This document shows positions 18,870 through 33,247 of a stretch of 64,000 nucleotides of DNA, one piece after another. The notes beneath the pieces were generated by a model, which was not told the DNA's origin, did no database searches, and saw only the letters and a list, made by a program, of their open reading frames with translations. Source of the DNA: Chloroflexota bacterium (GTDB lineage: Bacteria; Chloroflexota; Anaerolineae; Caldilineales; Caldilineaceae); assembly GCA_016861025.1 (NCBI GenBank), contig BOKO01000016.1, forward strand, positions 1-64,000, read 5' to 3'. Within the stretch, counting starts at the first letter, position 1, and each line of letters starts with the position of its first letter. The position numbers were made by a program, and so were the translations under genes.

Positions 18870-19316
18870 ATGGTATCTAGAGCGCTGGCCGAGCGACTGG
18901 ACCGCTTTCGCCCACAGATCGACACCAAATTTCATATCGACTACGAGTGGTGGGAGAAGAGCGGACAGAGCTTTCGACTCTATCTGCGCGATCAGCTCTG
19001 TGATGAGTGTCGCGCCCGGTTTGCCGACTACCATAACACAGAGGATGTCGATTGGGTCGATCCGGAGACGGGTGAGGTGCACCGCACCGACGCATTGCGT
19101 GAATGTCTGCGCACGCGCTGCGCCAATGACCCGGACTATATCAATGAGAAGCTGCCGATCGCTTCGGCCTGCTTCCGCATCTTTCTTGCCAATAACAATA
19201 CGCCGCTTTCGCCTAACGAGCTGCACCAGCTGTTGCCGTGGAAATCGGCTGAGGAAATTTTGCGCACGCTCGGCGGTCAGCAAGTGTACCTGGGCATTCG
19301 CCCTGTGGGGCGGTGA
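18870..19316 (+). CDS. Hypothetical protein with CxxC and CxxxxC pairs
   Basis: The 148-residue protein starts at ATG 18870 with GGAGG upstream, 15 bases after the previous gene. It has four cysteines in two groups, LCDECRARF near residue 45 and ECLRTRC near residue 83, which could bind a zinc ion. The C-terminal half (TPLSPNELHQLLPWKSAEEILRTLGG) resembles a small helix-turn-helix. It is encoded between an uncharacterised 530-aa protein and endonuclease IV, with a three-base gap to the latter, so the three are very likely co-expressed. The function is unknown. Confidence 0.75.
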   Translation: MVSRALAERLDRFRPQIDTKFHIDYEWWEKSGQSFRLYLRDQLCDECRARFADYHNTEDVDWVDPETGEVHRTDALRECLRTRCANDPDYINEKLPIASACFRIFLANNNTPLSPNELHQLLPWKSAEEILRTLGGQQVYLGIRPVGR

Positions 19317-19319
19317 TCG

Positions 19320-20213
19320 GTGGGCGTTCTGCTGTTGGGTGCGCACATGTCGATCGCGGGCGGCGTCAGCCATGCGCTGGATCGGGCGGCGTCGGTGCGC
19401 AGCAACGCCGTCCAGGTTTTCACCAAAAATAACCGACAGTGGATTGGCCCGCCCATTAACGAAGAGGATGTTGAGCGCTGGCGTACGCAAATGCCGGCGC
19501 TGGGCATCAACTATGCAGCCAGCCACGCCAGCTATCTGATCAACCTGGCAAGCCCTAAAGACGAACTCTGGGAAAAGAGCCGACTGGCGCACAAAGACGA
19601 AATCCGCCGCGCCCATGCATACGCAATTCCGCACGTCGTGCTGCATCCAGGCGCACACACCGGCGCCGGCGACGAAGCAGGCATCGCACGCATCGCCGAG
19701 GCGCTCAACCGCATCCACGCCGAGACGCCGGACTGCACCGACACGGTCACCTGTCTCGAGATCATGGCCGGGCAAGGCAGCGTGCTTGGCCGCAATCTGG
19801 CGCAACTGCGCGCCATCATCGACCAGGTTGAGGATCAGACGCGCGTGGGCGTCTGCCTCGACACCTGTCACGCCTACGCCGCTGGTTACGATCTGCGCAG
19901 CGCCGACGGGTACACTGCATTCATCGCTGAAGTTGACCGCTGGCTGGGGCTGGAGACGGTCAAAGTCTGGCATTTCAACGACAGTAAAGGAGCGCTAGGC
20001 AGCAACCTTGACCGCCACGTCCACATTGGCGAAGGTGAGATCGGCGAGCAGGGCTTTCGCCATATCCTCAACGACCTGCGCTGGGACGGCATTGCGATGT
20101 TGTTGGAGACCCCCAAAGAAGAGACGCTCGAAGAGGATGCGATGAATCTGGCGCGACTCTGCGCGCTGGTGGAGGATGAAGGGCGAATTCCGCCGGGACT
20201 GCGCAAAGCCTGA
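19320..20213 (+). CDS. nfo: Deoxyribonuclease IV (AP endonuclease)
   Basis: Endonuclease IV cuts DNA at abasic sites during base-excision repair using three zinc ions. The 297-residue TIM-barrel protein keeps the zinc-ligand motifs: SHASYLINLA, LHPGAHTG, CLEIMAGQG, CLDTCHAYAAGYD, WHFNDSKG, RHVHIGEGEIG and LLETPKE. The start is a GTG at 19320, three bases after the preceding gene. Co-location with two uncharacterised genes hints at a shared repair function. Confidence 0.95.
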   Translation: MGVLLLGAHMSIAGGVSHALDRAASVRSNAVQVFTKNNRQWIGPPINEEDVERWRTQMPALGINYAASHASYLINLASPKDELWEKSRLAHKDEIRRAHAYAIPHVVLHPGAHTGAGDEAGIARIAEALNRIHAETPDCTDTVTCLEIMAGQGSVLGRNLAQLRAIIDQVEDQTRVGVCLDTCHAYAAGYDLRSADGYTAFIAEVDRWLGLETVKVWHFNDSKGALGSNLDRHVHIGEGEIGEQGFRHILNDLRWDGIAMLLETPKEETLEEDAMNLARLCALVEDEGRIPPGLRKA

Positions 20214-20223
20214 CGCAGATACG

Positions 20224-20586
20224 CTACCGCCCTGCTGTTTCCAGAGCCTCGATTGCTAAATTGCATTGACCAATGAGAGCGTAATCCCATTCATCTTTCC
20301 TATCGAGCGCCCGATAGCGTGCACACAGTTCGCGCAAGGGGCCTACCGCGCGACTGTCGCCGAGACGCTTCAGCGCCATCACCGCATACGCGAGGCGCTT
20401 GCTTGAATCGTTCGCCTGGATGCGCTCGATCAGGAGCGGTGTAATTTCTTGCCCCATCTCTACAAGCTCATTCAGTGCATTGACTTCGAAAAGTTCCGGC
20501 GTTCCGAGATCATAAGATATAGGATCGATCTGGTTCAACTCATCCAGCAGAGAGTCAACTTTCTGGGCAAGCTCAGCCTGTTCCAT
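20224..20586 (-). CDS. HEAT-repeat-like small protein
   Basis: The protein has 120 residues and is entirely helical. The pattern NALNELVEMGQEITPLLIERIQANDSSKRLAYAVMALKRLGDSRAVGPLREL matches two HEAT-like or PBS-lyase-like repeats, which usually mediate protein contacts. The start at ATG 20586 has GGAGG five bases upstream; an adjacent ATG and a GTG lie just before it. It converges with nfo and lies just downstream of the eCIS cluster on the same strand, so it could be part of that cluster or independent. The function is unknown. Confidence 0.7.
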   Translation of the reverse strand: MEQAELAQKVDSLLDELNQIDPISYDLGTPELFEVNALNELVEMGQEITPLLIERIQANDSSKRLAYAVMALKRLGDSRAVGPLRELCARYRALDRKDEWDYALIGQCNLAIEALETAGR

Positions 20587-20629
20587 CATCACCTCCGAAA
20601 CATCAGCGCACCTTCAACATAAAAGACGC

Positions 20630-21559
20630 CTAGGTCAGAACATTGCGGGTGACGCTTCCCCCTGATATGCGCGTTGACAGCGACCAGGAGACCGACTGTC
20701 GTCCGCTCGGCCCTACCAGGGTGGTGACGAAATCGCGGTCGTGCTCGATATTGCTGGTGGCATTATAGCCGGTGCTCGGCGGGTCGGCCATCGAGATGAT
20801 ATAGCCGAGCGGCGCATCGCCGCCCCCCAGGAATTCCTGGCGAAATGGCGCGCGCGAAGCATCTCGTCCGCTCTTGGCGATGTCATCAAACGTTTTTCCT
20901 TCTTCCTCATGAACCACGCCGTTGATGCGGAAGCGGGTGCGCTTGATGGTCTGCTCCAGATGAAACTGACTTGGCAGACAGGGGCTGGGAATGACGCCGT
21001 AGAGTTGGATGTTCGCACCTGCACGGCTGCCAGTGTCAAATGCGCCGCCTGTGCCCGGATGGTCGTAATATCCCCTACCTTTCAGATCAGGATAATAGCT
21101 GTCCATCGTCAGCCCGCCGAGAAAGGGGCCAGAAGTAAGTTTGTGCATGCTTCTCGGCTGTTCGCATGAATCAGATTGAGGCGCCGCTGGAGCGGTGGTT
21201 CCTGAAGCAGAGCCGCTCCCCACAGGCTGATCCACAACTTCTTCTTCAGGGGCGCCGGAAATGGGAATGTCGATGCCTCTGCCCTGTCTTTGTGCGGGCG
21301 CCCGAATCGGGAAAACTTGCATCATGCCAAAGTCATGTGTTGCAGGGATCAGATCATGTGCAATCGGCTCGGCGGAATTCGCCTGGAACGCAGCGGCTGC
21401 CCCACCTGGATGCCTGGACAACGTGCTCGTTTCAGCGCGCTGCACATGGAGGCTTGAACCCATCGCATGAGTCTGCCCGAAGTGGGTCCGGCCAGGCGCC
21501 ATGAGCCGGGCAAATGAGCCCGGCTGGAGCGCCTTTGGTTTCTCGGCAAAAGTGTGCAT
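20630..21559 (-). CDS. eCIS cargo candidate with DUF4157-type N-terminal leader
   Basis: The 309-residue protein is the last gene of the injection-system cluster. Its N-terminus (MHTFAEKPKALQ, then GRTHFGQTHAMGSSLHVQRA) and a later HDFGMMQVFPIRAPA segment resemble the leader and linker of DUF4157 (eCIS core) proteins, but the HExxH protease motif is absent. The C-terminal half (about 150-309) is a different, unrecognised domain rich in Gly, Tyr and Arg. No signal peptide is seen. GGAGAG precedes ATG 21559; a longer frame to 21715 overlaps the fibre gene. The position and leader suggest a loaded effector or a packaging-related protein. Toxicity cannot be judged. Confidence 0.6.
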   Translation of the reverse strand: MHTFAEKPKALQPGSFARLMAPGRTHFGQTHAMGSSLHVQRAETSTLSRHPGGAAAAFQANSAEPIAHDLIPATHDFGMMQVFPIRAPAQRQGRGIDIPISGAPEEEVVDQPVGSGSASGTTAPAAPQSDSCEQPRSMHKLTSGPFLGGLTMDSYYPDLKGRGYYDHPGTGGAFDTGSRAGANIQLYGVIPSPCLPSQFHLEQTIKRTRFRINGVVHEEEGKTFDDIAKSGRDASRAPFRQEFLGGGDAPLGYIISMADPPSTGYNATSNIEHDRDFVTTLVGPSGRQSVSWSLSTRISGGSVTRNVLT

Positions 21560-21597
21560 CGTCGCTCTCCTTCCAATAGCAGCAAAACTGCATCCGA

Positions 21598-24500
21598 TCA
21601 ACTGATCGTAATTTGTAAGTTTGCCACGCGCTGGCTGAGCCGCGAGATGTCCACCAATACCGAGGCTTCTCCTGGCCCTTGATTGCCGATATAGGTGGCC
21701 GAATCCGCCACACACCAGCCGAGCAGACGTGCGGCGCCGGTGGCAAGACCAGCGCGGCCAGCGGGCGCCGCCGTTTGCGTAAATTCATTGGCTTGCACGT
21801 TGAGATGGCGCCCTAATATCAGGTTGGCGACGCCCTCGATCACGTTGCCGTCGAGCAGCAGCCGGGCAAACACGTCGCTGAAGAATGAAACCGTGCCTTC
21901 ACCTGACGCGCGTTGACGCAGCTCCTCCAGCACATTTTGGCCGATCGCCAGCCGCACGATCTGATTGCCGCGCAGTTGCAGGGCGCCCAAAAAAGCGCTA
22001 ACGATCGTCAGCCGTGAGCCGCCGGGTTCGTTTGGTCGGGTGTCTAGCTTGACCAACTCACCCGCGGTCTGCGCAATCATTTCCAGCGAAGCGGGCATGC
22101 CGTACAAACTGACGACGCCAGCGATGCGATTGTTCTCTAGCAAAGTGAAGTCGTCTTCATCCAAAGTAGCGATGAGCTCGGCTAGATTCTGCACTTCTCG
22201 CTCGTTGAGCACACGGTGTTTGTTGAGCATCACCGCAGTCCCGGCCCGCGCCTTAGTGGCGGAAAGCCTCAGGTCATAGAAGATGTCCAGCAGTGTGTCC
22301 GGACTGACGCGCTCGCTATTGAGGGCGAAGACAAGCTTGCTCACCTGAATGATTTCGGCGCTGGAAAAAAGTGCAGCCATTTCCTGTGAGTTGAGCACTT
22401 CCTGAATCTGTCTTACCAGTCGCTGACGCTCATCCTGATTGGCGCGCGCCAGTGCTCCCGCCGCACGCAGCGCAATTGCACGCCATTCCTCTAGCCGGAT
22501 GCGTTCGCCGGCAAGTGCAAAGAGTTCAGCCAGTTCGCTAACACCCGCCCTGTCGAACAGGTTGCGCAGCGGTGGGAAGGTCTCTGGCAGCGCAGCGATG
22601 AGCGCATTGTTGCTCAATCTCACATTGTCGCCGTCCGTCACGGCGATGAGCGCGCCGCCAGGGACGAAGAAGTTCCCTTCCATCCGCCCTGGCGCTGCGA
22701 CGCCTTCTATCGAGCACTCGGCGATGGTGACGTCGGTGCAGCGATCAAAACGCAGCGCCGCATCCTCGCGGTCGGGCAAAAAAGCCAGCTCGATCGTCAG
22801 CCCGCGCAGCGCCACCGCCTCGACTGCGCGCAGCCGCAGCGGTTCGCGCCAAAGCACGCGGGTTGCTGCGCCGCAACCTTTGATCTCGATGTGCAGTTGG
22901 CGTTCGTCGAGTCCAGGCTCGAAGTCGAAGCCCACAAACTCATGCTCGCCGCGCAGCAGGCAAAGACAGAGATCGCGTTCGCCTCGTTCCAGCAGCGCCT
23001 TGATCGCCGTCACCAGGTCGGGAAATTCGCCGCCTGCGCCGACGGTGACGCAGCACCCTCCGCCGCTCGGTCGCGCGCAGAGGATGTCCAGCGCCTCCTG
23101 CACGGTGCGCGCCTGCGCCAGGTCTGCGCACGCTCCCGGTGTGTATGCCACCTGGCTGGCGCGGCTGAGGTTGGCGTTGAAGAAGACGCGCGGCAATTCT
23201 GGCTCCCCGGCGGCGTCGACAAAGGGTTTGCCGTCGATCTCGACCAGGAAGGCTTCCACGCGCTGATTCTGCACTGTTGGACCCAGCTGCCAGGTGCAGG
23301 AGTAAACGCCGTTGACGCCCGCCGTCACATCCACGCTATTTGCCGTCCCACTCGTCCCGGTGAGCTGACCTGCGGCTGTCTGCGGAACCAGGCGGAAGCG
23401 CACGCGCGCATTGTTGACCGGCTGCTGTCCGTTTTTCACCGCCACCTGCAGCGGTTGACCCAACTGTGCGCCCGGCAGCGCCTCTTGCCCGTCGCCGCCC
23501 ACGCCGTAGAAGTCGAGCATCTGCGTCAGCGGCGGGAAGAGCGTGCGGCAGTCGCTGCGCTTCGCCCATGTCCCGCTGGCGAAGTCGAAGAGCGCCAGTC
23601 GGCAATAGTGATGCTTCACGCCGACCGGCGGTTGCGGGATCGGCTGTGGTGGGTTGGCGGTGGTGCGCGGCCATTCGATGTCGGCTGTAAAGGTGCGCGC
23701 CGGGATCAGCCAGTAGTCGCCAGGGCGATAGACGCCGGTCGTGAGGCGAATCTGCACGCCCAGTTCCAGTTCCGTGAAGGCCGCCGCACCGAGAGTGATT
23801 TCCAACTCGCCCTCATCGGCGGGCATGTCCCATCGCCTGATCTTCGGGTTCGGCGCAAAGTTGCTGTAGGTGATCGTCTGCCCACCCGGATCGATGGTCA
23901 GGACGTTGCCCTCCACCTTGACGATCTTGACGAGCAGGCCAGATTCGCCGCGCTTTTCATGCGCGTCGTCGGTCAGCTCGACCCACTGATTGGCGGCCAG
24001 CCCCAGCACCGCATCGCGCCCTGTGCTGCTGACGGTGAGTCGCGTTGGGTCGAGGTTGTCCTGTCCCGTCCAGCCCACAACGACCGAGGCGTTTTCGCGC
24101 GACCACTTGACGCCGACGCGCGTCGCCGAGATGATGCGATGCACCTCGACGCGATAGAGCTGGTTTTCCAGCCCACGAAACCCGGCTTTCGCTGGAACGA
24201 CGCACGCGCTCTCGCTTGGATCGTCCGGTTCGGCGCGCGCCGCAAGCATCCCGCTGCTGGCTGCGGTGAGTGCATCCCACGCCGCGCTCTGTGTGGCGCA
24301 GTCGAAGGCGACGCCTGCATCGCCCACGCGCAGCAGCTTGACCTGCGCCATCACCTGCGTGCGCGTGGTCGTGTCCGGGCCGCCCAGCGCCACTTCGCGA
24401 ATCGCCGTATCCTCCAGCGCGGTGATGTGGCGTTCCCACACGTCGAGATAGGCGAGATAGGCGCCGGCAGGCAGCGCAGCGTTCGGCGCCAACCCGGCAA

Positions 24501-24843
24501 CCTGCGCCAGCGACGCGACCGGGAAGTCCGGCTGTGCGGTGATGAGGGTGGTCGCCTCCTTCTGCGCCAGGATGCCGTCCACGTAGTAGCGCCCTTTGGT
24601 CACACTGAGCGCGGCGCCGTCGGTCGTCACCTCGAAGCCGGCCAGCGGATCGCCCGCCGCGTCCACGCCCTGCGGCCCGCCGCATAGCCCGATGACATCC
24701 TGCCGCGTTGTGCGCGCGTCGTGCTGCTCGATGGCAACCTGTTCGTTCCAGTCGGCGTCCAGCGCCACCCGTCCTTGCTGGTTCAGGACGCCGCTGTAAT
24801 GCTTGCTACGGTCGAAGGTCAACCGGGTAAAATCGCCTTGCAT
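21598..24843 (-). CDS. DUF6519-type eCIS tail-fibre-like protein
   Basis: The protein has 1081 residues. The N-terminus (MQGDFTRLTFDRSKHYSGVLNQQGR, then ALDADWNEQ) is the signature of DUF6519 proteins found in contractile injection loci. The first 450 residues look like a particle-attachment module. Residues about 590-800 have parallel beta-helix character, with short repeated strands such as LHIEIKGCG and LRLRAVEAVALRGLTIE. The rest alternates helices and beta-helix-like turns. Such proteins are candidates for target-binding fibres. ATG 24843 is preceded by AGGAG. It is followed by the cargo-like gene and preceded by a repeat-bearing spacer. Confidence 0.75.
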   Translation of the reverse strand: MQGDFTRLTFDRSKHYSGVLNQQGRVALDADWNEQVAIEQHDARTTRQDVIGLCGGPQGVDAAGDPLAGFEVTTDGAALSVTKGRYYVDGILAQKEATTLITAQPDFPVASLAQVAGLAPNAALPAGAYLAYLDVWERHITALEDTAIREVALGGPDTTTRTQVMAQVKLLRVGDAGVAFDCATQSAAWDALTAASSGMLAARAEPDDPSESACVVPAKAGFRGLENQLYRVEVHRIISATRVGVKWSRENASVVVGWTGQDNLDPTRLTVSSTGRDAVLGLAANQWVELTDDAHEKRGESGLLVKIVKVEGNVLTIDPGGQTITYSNFAPNPKIRRWDMPADEGELEITLGAAAFTELELGVQIRLTTGVYRPGDYWLIPARTFTADIEWPRTTANPPQPIPQPPVGVKHHYCRLALFDFASGTWAKRSDCRTLFPPLTQMLDFYGVGGDGQEALPGAQLGQPLQVAVKNGQQPVNNARVRFRLVPQTAAGQLTGTSGTANSVDVTAGVNGVYSCTWQLGPTVQNQRVEAFLVEIDGKPFVDAAGEPELPRVFFNANLSRASQVAYTPGACADLAQARTVQEALDILCARPSGGGCCVTVGAGGEFPDLVTAIKALLERGERDLCLCLLRGEHEFVGFDFEPGLDERQLHIEIKGCGAATRVLWREPLRLRAVEAVALRGLTIELAFLPDREDAALRFDRCTDVTIAECSIEGVAAPGRMEGNFFVPGGALIAVTDGDNVRLSNNALIAALPETFPPLRNLFDRAGVSELAELFALAGERIRLEEWRAIALRAAGALARANQDERQRLVRQIQEVLNSQEMAALFSSAEIIQVSKLVFALNSERVSPDTLLDIFYDLRLSATKARAGTAVMLNKHRVLNEREVQNLAELIATLDEDDFTLLENNRIAGVVSLYGMPASLEMIAQTAGELVKLDTRPNEPGGSRLTIVSAFLGALQLRGNQIVRLAIGQNVLEELRQRASGEGTVSFFSDVFARLLLDGNVIEGVANLILGRHLNVQANEFTQTAAPAGRAGLATGAARLLGWCVADSATYIGNQGPGEASVLVDISRLSQRVANLQITIS

Positions 24844-24865
24844 AGAACACACTCCTTCTCAATGT

Positions 24866-25021
24866 GAAAAGAGATTGGAGACTGGAGATTGGAGATTGGG
24901 TGATTGTGCGATTAGGGGATTGTGTGACTGGAGAGGGTCTCTCTCCCGAATGATCTCCAATCTCCAATCCCTCAATCTCTCAATCTCCCAATCTCTCAAT
25001 CTCTCAATCTCTCAATCTCCT
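24866..25021. repeat. GA-rich/CT-rich inverted spacer (copy A)
   Basis: The spacer between the fibre and gpI-like genes begins with GAGATTGG-type units and ends with repeated CTCAATCT units, so its two halves are largely complementary. The core unit is about nine bases (GAGATTGGA or its complement). Two further spacers in the cluster (copies B and C) share it. No gene is present, and the spacing is too irregular for CRISPR. Confidence 0.75.
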
Positions 25022-27227
25022 AATCCCCAAACAACACACCCGCCTCCAACCCCACGCGCAGATATTCCTCCAGCGCGTTGCGCAGGTTGGCGAGGCGCTG
25101 CGCCTGCTGCACCAGGTGAAATGCGCCCATCTCGCCGCCATCTTCGGCGCCCGAAGTGATCGCCGCTGGGCAGCTTGCACTCAACTGCATGTACGCCGGA
25201 CGGCCAAAGCGCATGGTCGTGAAGGTCGGCGTGACAGTGAGCGTCACCATGCGCTGCTCGGCGGCGGTCAGGTCATCGATTTCCTTGTCGCGTGCATCGG
25301 CGTAGGCAGCCAGCGCCAGGTCAGGCTGACAGCGGTGGCGCCGCGGCGCGCGCGAGCCTTCCCCCAGAAAGCTGAAGCGGCTGCACCCGACTTGCCGGCG
25401 CTCCGCCAGCGCCCGCCCCAGGATGATGCTTTCGGAGATCAGATCGAACTGACGGGCGCGCACCTCGCCGTGAACAGTGCAACGGCTGAAAGTGGCAGGC
25501 GGGCCGGCGTGCGTGCCGTTGTGCGCAGCGTAGGCGACGTTTGCCGAATCAAAGGCGTCGATGATCGAATCGCTGGCGGTCAGCCCGTCGCTGTCCGCCG
25601 CCAGGTGCAGCGCGCCGCAGATCGAGCGCGCCAGCTCCAGCCGGAAATCGGGATTTGGGCCAATCGCCAGGATGCTCGGCTGGGCGGGCAGCAGCGCCAT
25701 CCCGTCTGCATCGACGCGCCAGCCGGGAACCAGCGTGCAGTGCAGCACGCGCAGCAACTCCAGGCTGCCCGTCTGCACGCTGACGCCGCCCTCGATCCAC
25801 AGCCCGTTGAGCGTGAGCGCCGTACGGTCGCCGTCTGCGCCGGTGACGATCAATGCCTGCGCCGCGCCGCCCGCATCCTGCAAGCGCAGCAAAGGTCGCT
25901 GTCCATCCGCCGCCTGGATGACGAGTGAGCGTCCGGCTGTCATGGCGATCAACAGCGTTTCAGCGTAGGTGGCGCTATCGAGGATGGTGATCACGCCGGC
26001 GGGTTCGGTTGCGCCCGCCCATGCCGCGATGGCGTCGGCCAGCTGCGTGTGGTCGCCGCCGCTGCGCTGTGCGACCGTTGCGGAGAAGATGCCCGCGCCG
26101 GCGTCGAACGCCAGCGTTTCCAGCCGCGTGTACGGGCCGCCGCCAATGTCCGCCGGGAAGCCGTAGGTGTAGCTCACCGCCAGGTCGGTTGGAACGACGC
26201 CGGTTGGAAAAGCGATGCGCCCGTTGTGCGGATCGACGGCGACCTGGAGCGGCAGCGTCTGTCCCGCGTATTCCTTCGTCGTGGGTGGACGTCGCCAGTC
26301 GACTTCGCCGGGGATTTCCTCCAGATGACAGACGAGCATCTCGGCGGCGGGGATCGGCGTCAGCTTCCCCTGCGCATCGGGGACGAGCACCTGCAGCGCC
26401 GGGCTGGCGTCCAGATAAGCGCTGGCGACCGGCTTCTGCGTGGCCTCTCCCAGCCGCAGCGCTTCAAGATCGTCGTAAAGCGCACGACGGCGCAGCATGC
26501 CCGGCAAGTCTGGCTCCTCCGCCAGGTGTACGATCTCCGTCTCCGTGCGCGGGCGGTTGAAGAGCGGGATGTCGTTGCCCAGCGGGCTGAAGCGGTAGCG
26601 GCCATCGGGCGGGTCGGCGACCGGCTGCGGCGTGACGCCCTGGATAAAATAGGGTTGCAGCCGCCACAGAAACAGCCCGACGTTGGGAATGTTGTAACGC
26701 CCGCGGCCAGGGACAATGTTGCGCACCTCCGCCGTGTGGTTCACCGTCTCCAGCGCGCCGCCGGTCAGTTCCAGGTTGACGGCCTGGCGCAGGCTGGCTG
26801 TCGCCGGGCTGTGCAGCCGCACGTGGTTGAGATGCTGCGTCATCGCCAGCCGCTCGAAGAACTCCACGGCGCGCGCAGGCCAGCCAGTCACGTCACGCGC
26901 AAGTTGCTCCAGCACGGGCGCAGTGCCCTTGCGCCGGCGGTAGCGCAACGTGTTGGCGACATAGGCGCGCTGGCTGAAGCCGTCCACTTCGGTCAACTGA
27001 TGCAGCCCACGCACGCCCAGCAGGTCGCCGATGTAGGGGACGACCCATTCGGCGCACGTCTCGATGAACCAGTCATCGTAGAGGCCGGCGATGTCATCCT
27101 CGATGCGCGCCAGTTCGTCGCCCATGATCGTGAGCAGCGCGTGCAGGGCTTCGCCACCCTCGGCGTCGCGGATGCGGTAGATCGCCGGCAGCAATTCGTA
27201 GAGTCGTTCCCTGGTCGCCGTAGTCAT
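25020..27227 (-). CDS. Phage tail protein I-like baseplate protein with beta-helix extension
   Basis: The 735-residue protein has an N-terminal part (about 1-170) that resembles P2 gpI-family wedge proteins: RLYELLPAIYRIRDAEGGEALHALL, then DDIAGLYDDWFIETCAEWVVPYIGDLLGVRG. The middle and C-terminal parts are beta-rich, and residues about 440-560 look like parallel beta-helix turns. The protein probably links the wedge to the fibre encoded downstream. ATG 27227 has AAGGA upstream. The longer frame to 27419 runs only through a repeated spacer element and is not coding. Confidence 0.78.
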   Translation of the reverse strand: MTTATRERLYELLPAIYRIRDAEGGEALHALLTIMGDELARIEDDIAGLYDDWFIETCAEWVVPYIGDLLGVRGLHQLTEVDGFSQRAYVANTLRYRRRKGTAPVLEQLARDVTGWPARAVEFFERLAMTQHLNHVRLHSPATASLRQAVNLELTGGALETVNHTAEVRNIVPGRGRYNIPNVGLFLWRLQPYFIQGVTPQPVADPPDGRYRFSPLGNDIPLFNRPRTETEIVHLAEEPDLPGMLRRRALYDDLEALRLGEATQKPVASAYLDASPALQVLVPDAQGKLTPIPAAEMLVCHLEEIPGEVDWRRPPTTKEYAGQTLPLQVAVDPHNGRIAFPTGVVPTDLAVSYTYGFPADIGGGPYTRLETLAFDAGAGIFSATVAQRSGGDHTQLADAIAAWAGATEPAGVITILDSATYAETLLIAMTAGRSLVIQAADGQRPLLRLQDAGGAAQALIVTGADGDRTALTLNGLWIEGGVSVQTGSLELLRVLHCTLVPGWRVDADGMALLPAQPSILAIGPNPDFRLELARSICGALHLAADSDGLTASDSIIDAFDSANVAYAAHNGTHAGPPATFSRCTVHGEVRARQFDLISESIILGRALAERRQVGCSRFSFLGEGSRAPRRHRCQPDLALAAYADARDKEIDDLTAAEQRMVTLTVTPTFTTMRFGRPAYMQLSASCPAAITSGAEDGGEMGAFHLVQQAQRLANLRNALEEYLRVGLEAGVLFGD

Positions 27228-27252
27228 AATCGTCCTTCCCTGTAGACGCCAC

Positions 27253-27479
27253 CCTTCACCGTAGACGCCGCTCGCAGCGGCGTTGGCTTCTCTTCCAACC
27301 GAGGCTTCCCCCCAGCCGAGACATCTCGTCAATCGAGACCTGCGGCTGCGAGCCGCAGCTACACCACGCCGCCCCTTCACCGTAGACGCCGCTCGCAGCG
27401 GCGTTGCCTTCTCTTCCAACCGGGACTTCTCCCCAGCAGAGCCATCTTGCCAACCGAGACCTGCGGCTGCGAGCCGCTG

Positions 27480-27483
<4 letters not shown>
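27253..27483. repeat. Double 110-bp repeat (121-bp period) with paired GC hairpins
   Basis: Two near-identical copies lie at 27253-27362 and 27374-27483. Each copy begins with a perfect hairpin, ACGCCGCT-CGC-AGCGGCGT, and ends with a second, CTGCGGCT-GCG-AGCCGCAG (slightly altered in copy 2). The copies differ by a few substitutions and one or two small length changes. The stop codon of the upstream baseplate gene lies inside copy 2. The architecture resembles REP/BIME or miniature mobile elements, but no transposase or target duplication was seen. Confidence 0.85.
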
Positions 27484-32572
<5,089 letters not shown>

Positions 32573-32576
32573 GGAC

Positions 32577-32927
32577 TTAGCTCACGATCTCCACAACCTG
32601 GCGCTGCTGCGTGCGCTGGACGATGTACTGCACCGTCACGCGCAGCGTCGCCTCTTCGGACACAACATCGACCGCCTCGACGCGGATCAGTTCGCCCAGA
32701 AACTCCTGCAGCGCGCCCTGCACCATGAACTCGGTGGCCGTCGCCAGCTCCGGGCTGTTGGGCGCAAAGAGCAACTGGCGCAGCCCCGTGCCAAAGGTCG
32801 GGCGGTTGACGCGCTCGCCGGGTGCGGTGAAGAGCAACTGCTCGATCATCTGGCGGATATGTTCGTCGTCGTCGGGCTGCGCCGTGCGCCCGCTGCCGTC
32901 GATGGCGTAGGGATAAGCTATGTTCAT
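32577..32927 (-). CDS. gp25/gpW-like baseplate wedge protein
   Basis: The protein has 116 residues. The motif GERVNRPTFGTGLRQLLFAPN is the characteristic gp25-like lysozyme-fold core that starts sheath assembly at the baseplate. ATG 32927 shares one base with the stop of the preceding PAAR-like gene (TGATG). GTG 32930 is one codon upstream and possible. It sits in the usual gene order spike, tip, gp25, J. Confidence 0.9.
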   Translation of the reverse strand: MNIAYPYAIDGSGRTAQPDDDEHIRQMIEQLLFTAPGERVNRPTFGTGLRQLLFAPNSPELATATEFMVQGALQEFLGELIRVEAVDVVSEEATLRVTVQYIVQRTQQRQVVEIVS

Positions 32928-33247
32928 CACGTCCCCCTGACCCGCACCTGGGTCACGATGATATTGACCGGCGTGCCGTTGGGGATGCAGGTCGCCTGGC
33001 TATCCTGCAGGAGCACCGGGACGCCGCCAACAAAGACGCGCATGGCGCCCACGATCCACTGTGCGGTGACGCAGGGCATCGGGCCGCCCGGCGTTGTGAA
33101 AGGGCAGCCTGCAATCGTGTGCGGCGCGCTGAGCGTCACCACCGGCTGGCCGCCGACGAGCACGCGCGGGTTGGGTGCGGTTGGCTGCGCCTGGCCGCCA
33201 TGCGCACAGAGAATCGTAGCGCCGACGTGCAGAATGAAGCCGGGCAT
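32927..33247 (-). CDS. PAAR-like spike tip protein
   Basis: The 106-residue protein starts at ATG 33247 (MPGFILHVGATILCAHGG), sharing one base with the stop of the spike gene. It is almost entirely beta with many Gly and Pro. A Cys/His set (C14, H16 and later H and C residues in APHTIAGCPF, PCV and ATCIP) could bind a metal ion as PAAR tips do. Its place between the gp5-like spike and gp25 supports a role in sharpening the tip of the central spike. Confidence 0.8.
   Translation of the reverse strand: MPGFILHVGATILCAHGGQAQPTAPNPRVLVGGQPVVTLSAPHTIAGCPFTTPGGPMPCVTAQWIVGAMRVFVGGVPVLLQDSQATCIPNGTPVNIIVTQVRVRGT

Noticed and set aside
22891..24687. 598-residue plus-strand frame opposite the DUF6519 fibre gene
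   Set aside because: Arg/Ala/His-rich shadow with no domain; the minus-strand gene explains the region.
24866..25021. CRISPR-like repetition of short CTCAATCT units
   Set aside because: Units are about nine bases, nearly contiguous and without unique spacers of uniform length.
27228..27419. N-terminal extension of the gpI-like protein
   Set aside because: It translates the hairpin repeat element; the ATG at 27227 has a ribosome binding site and begins the conserved domain.
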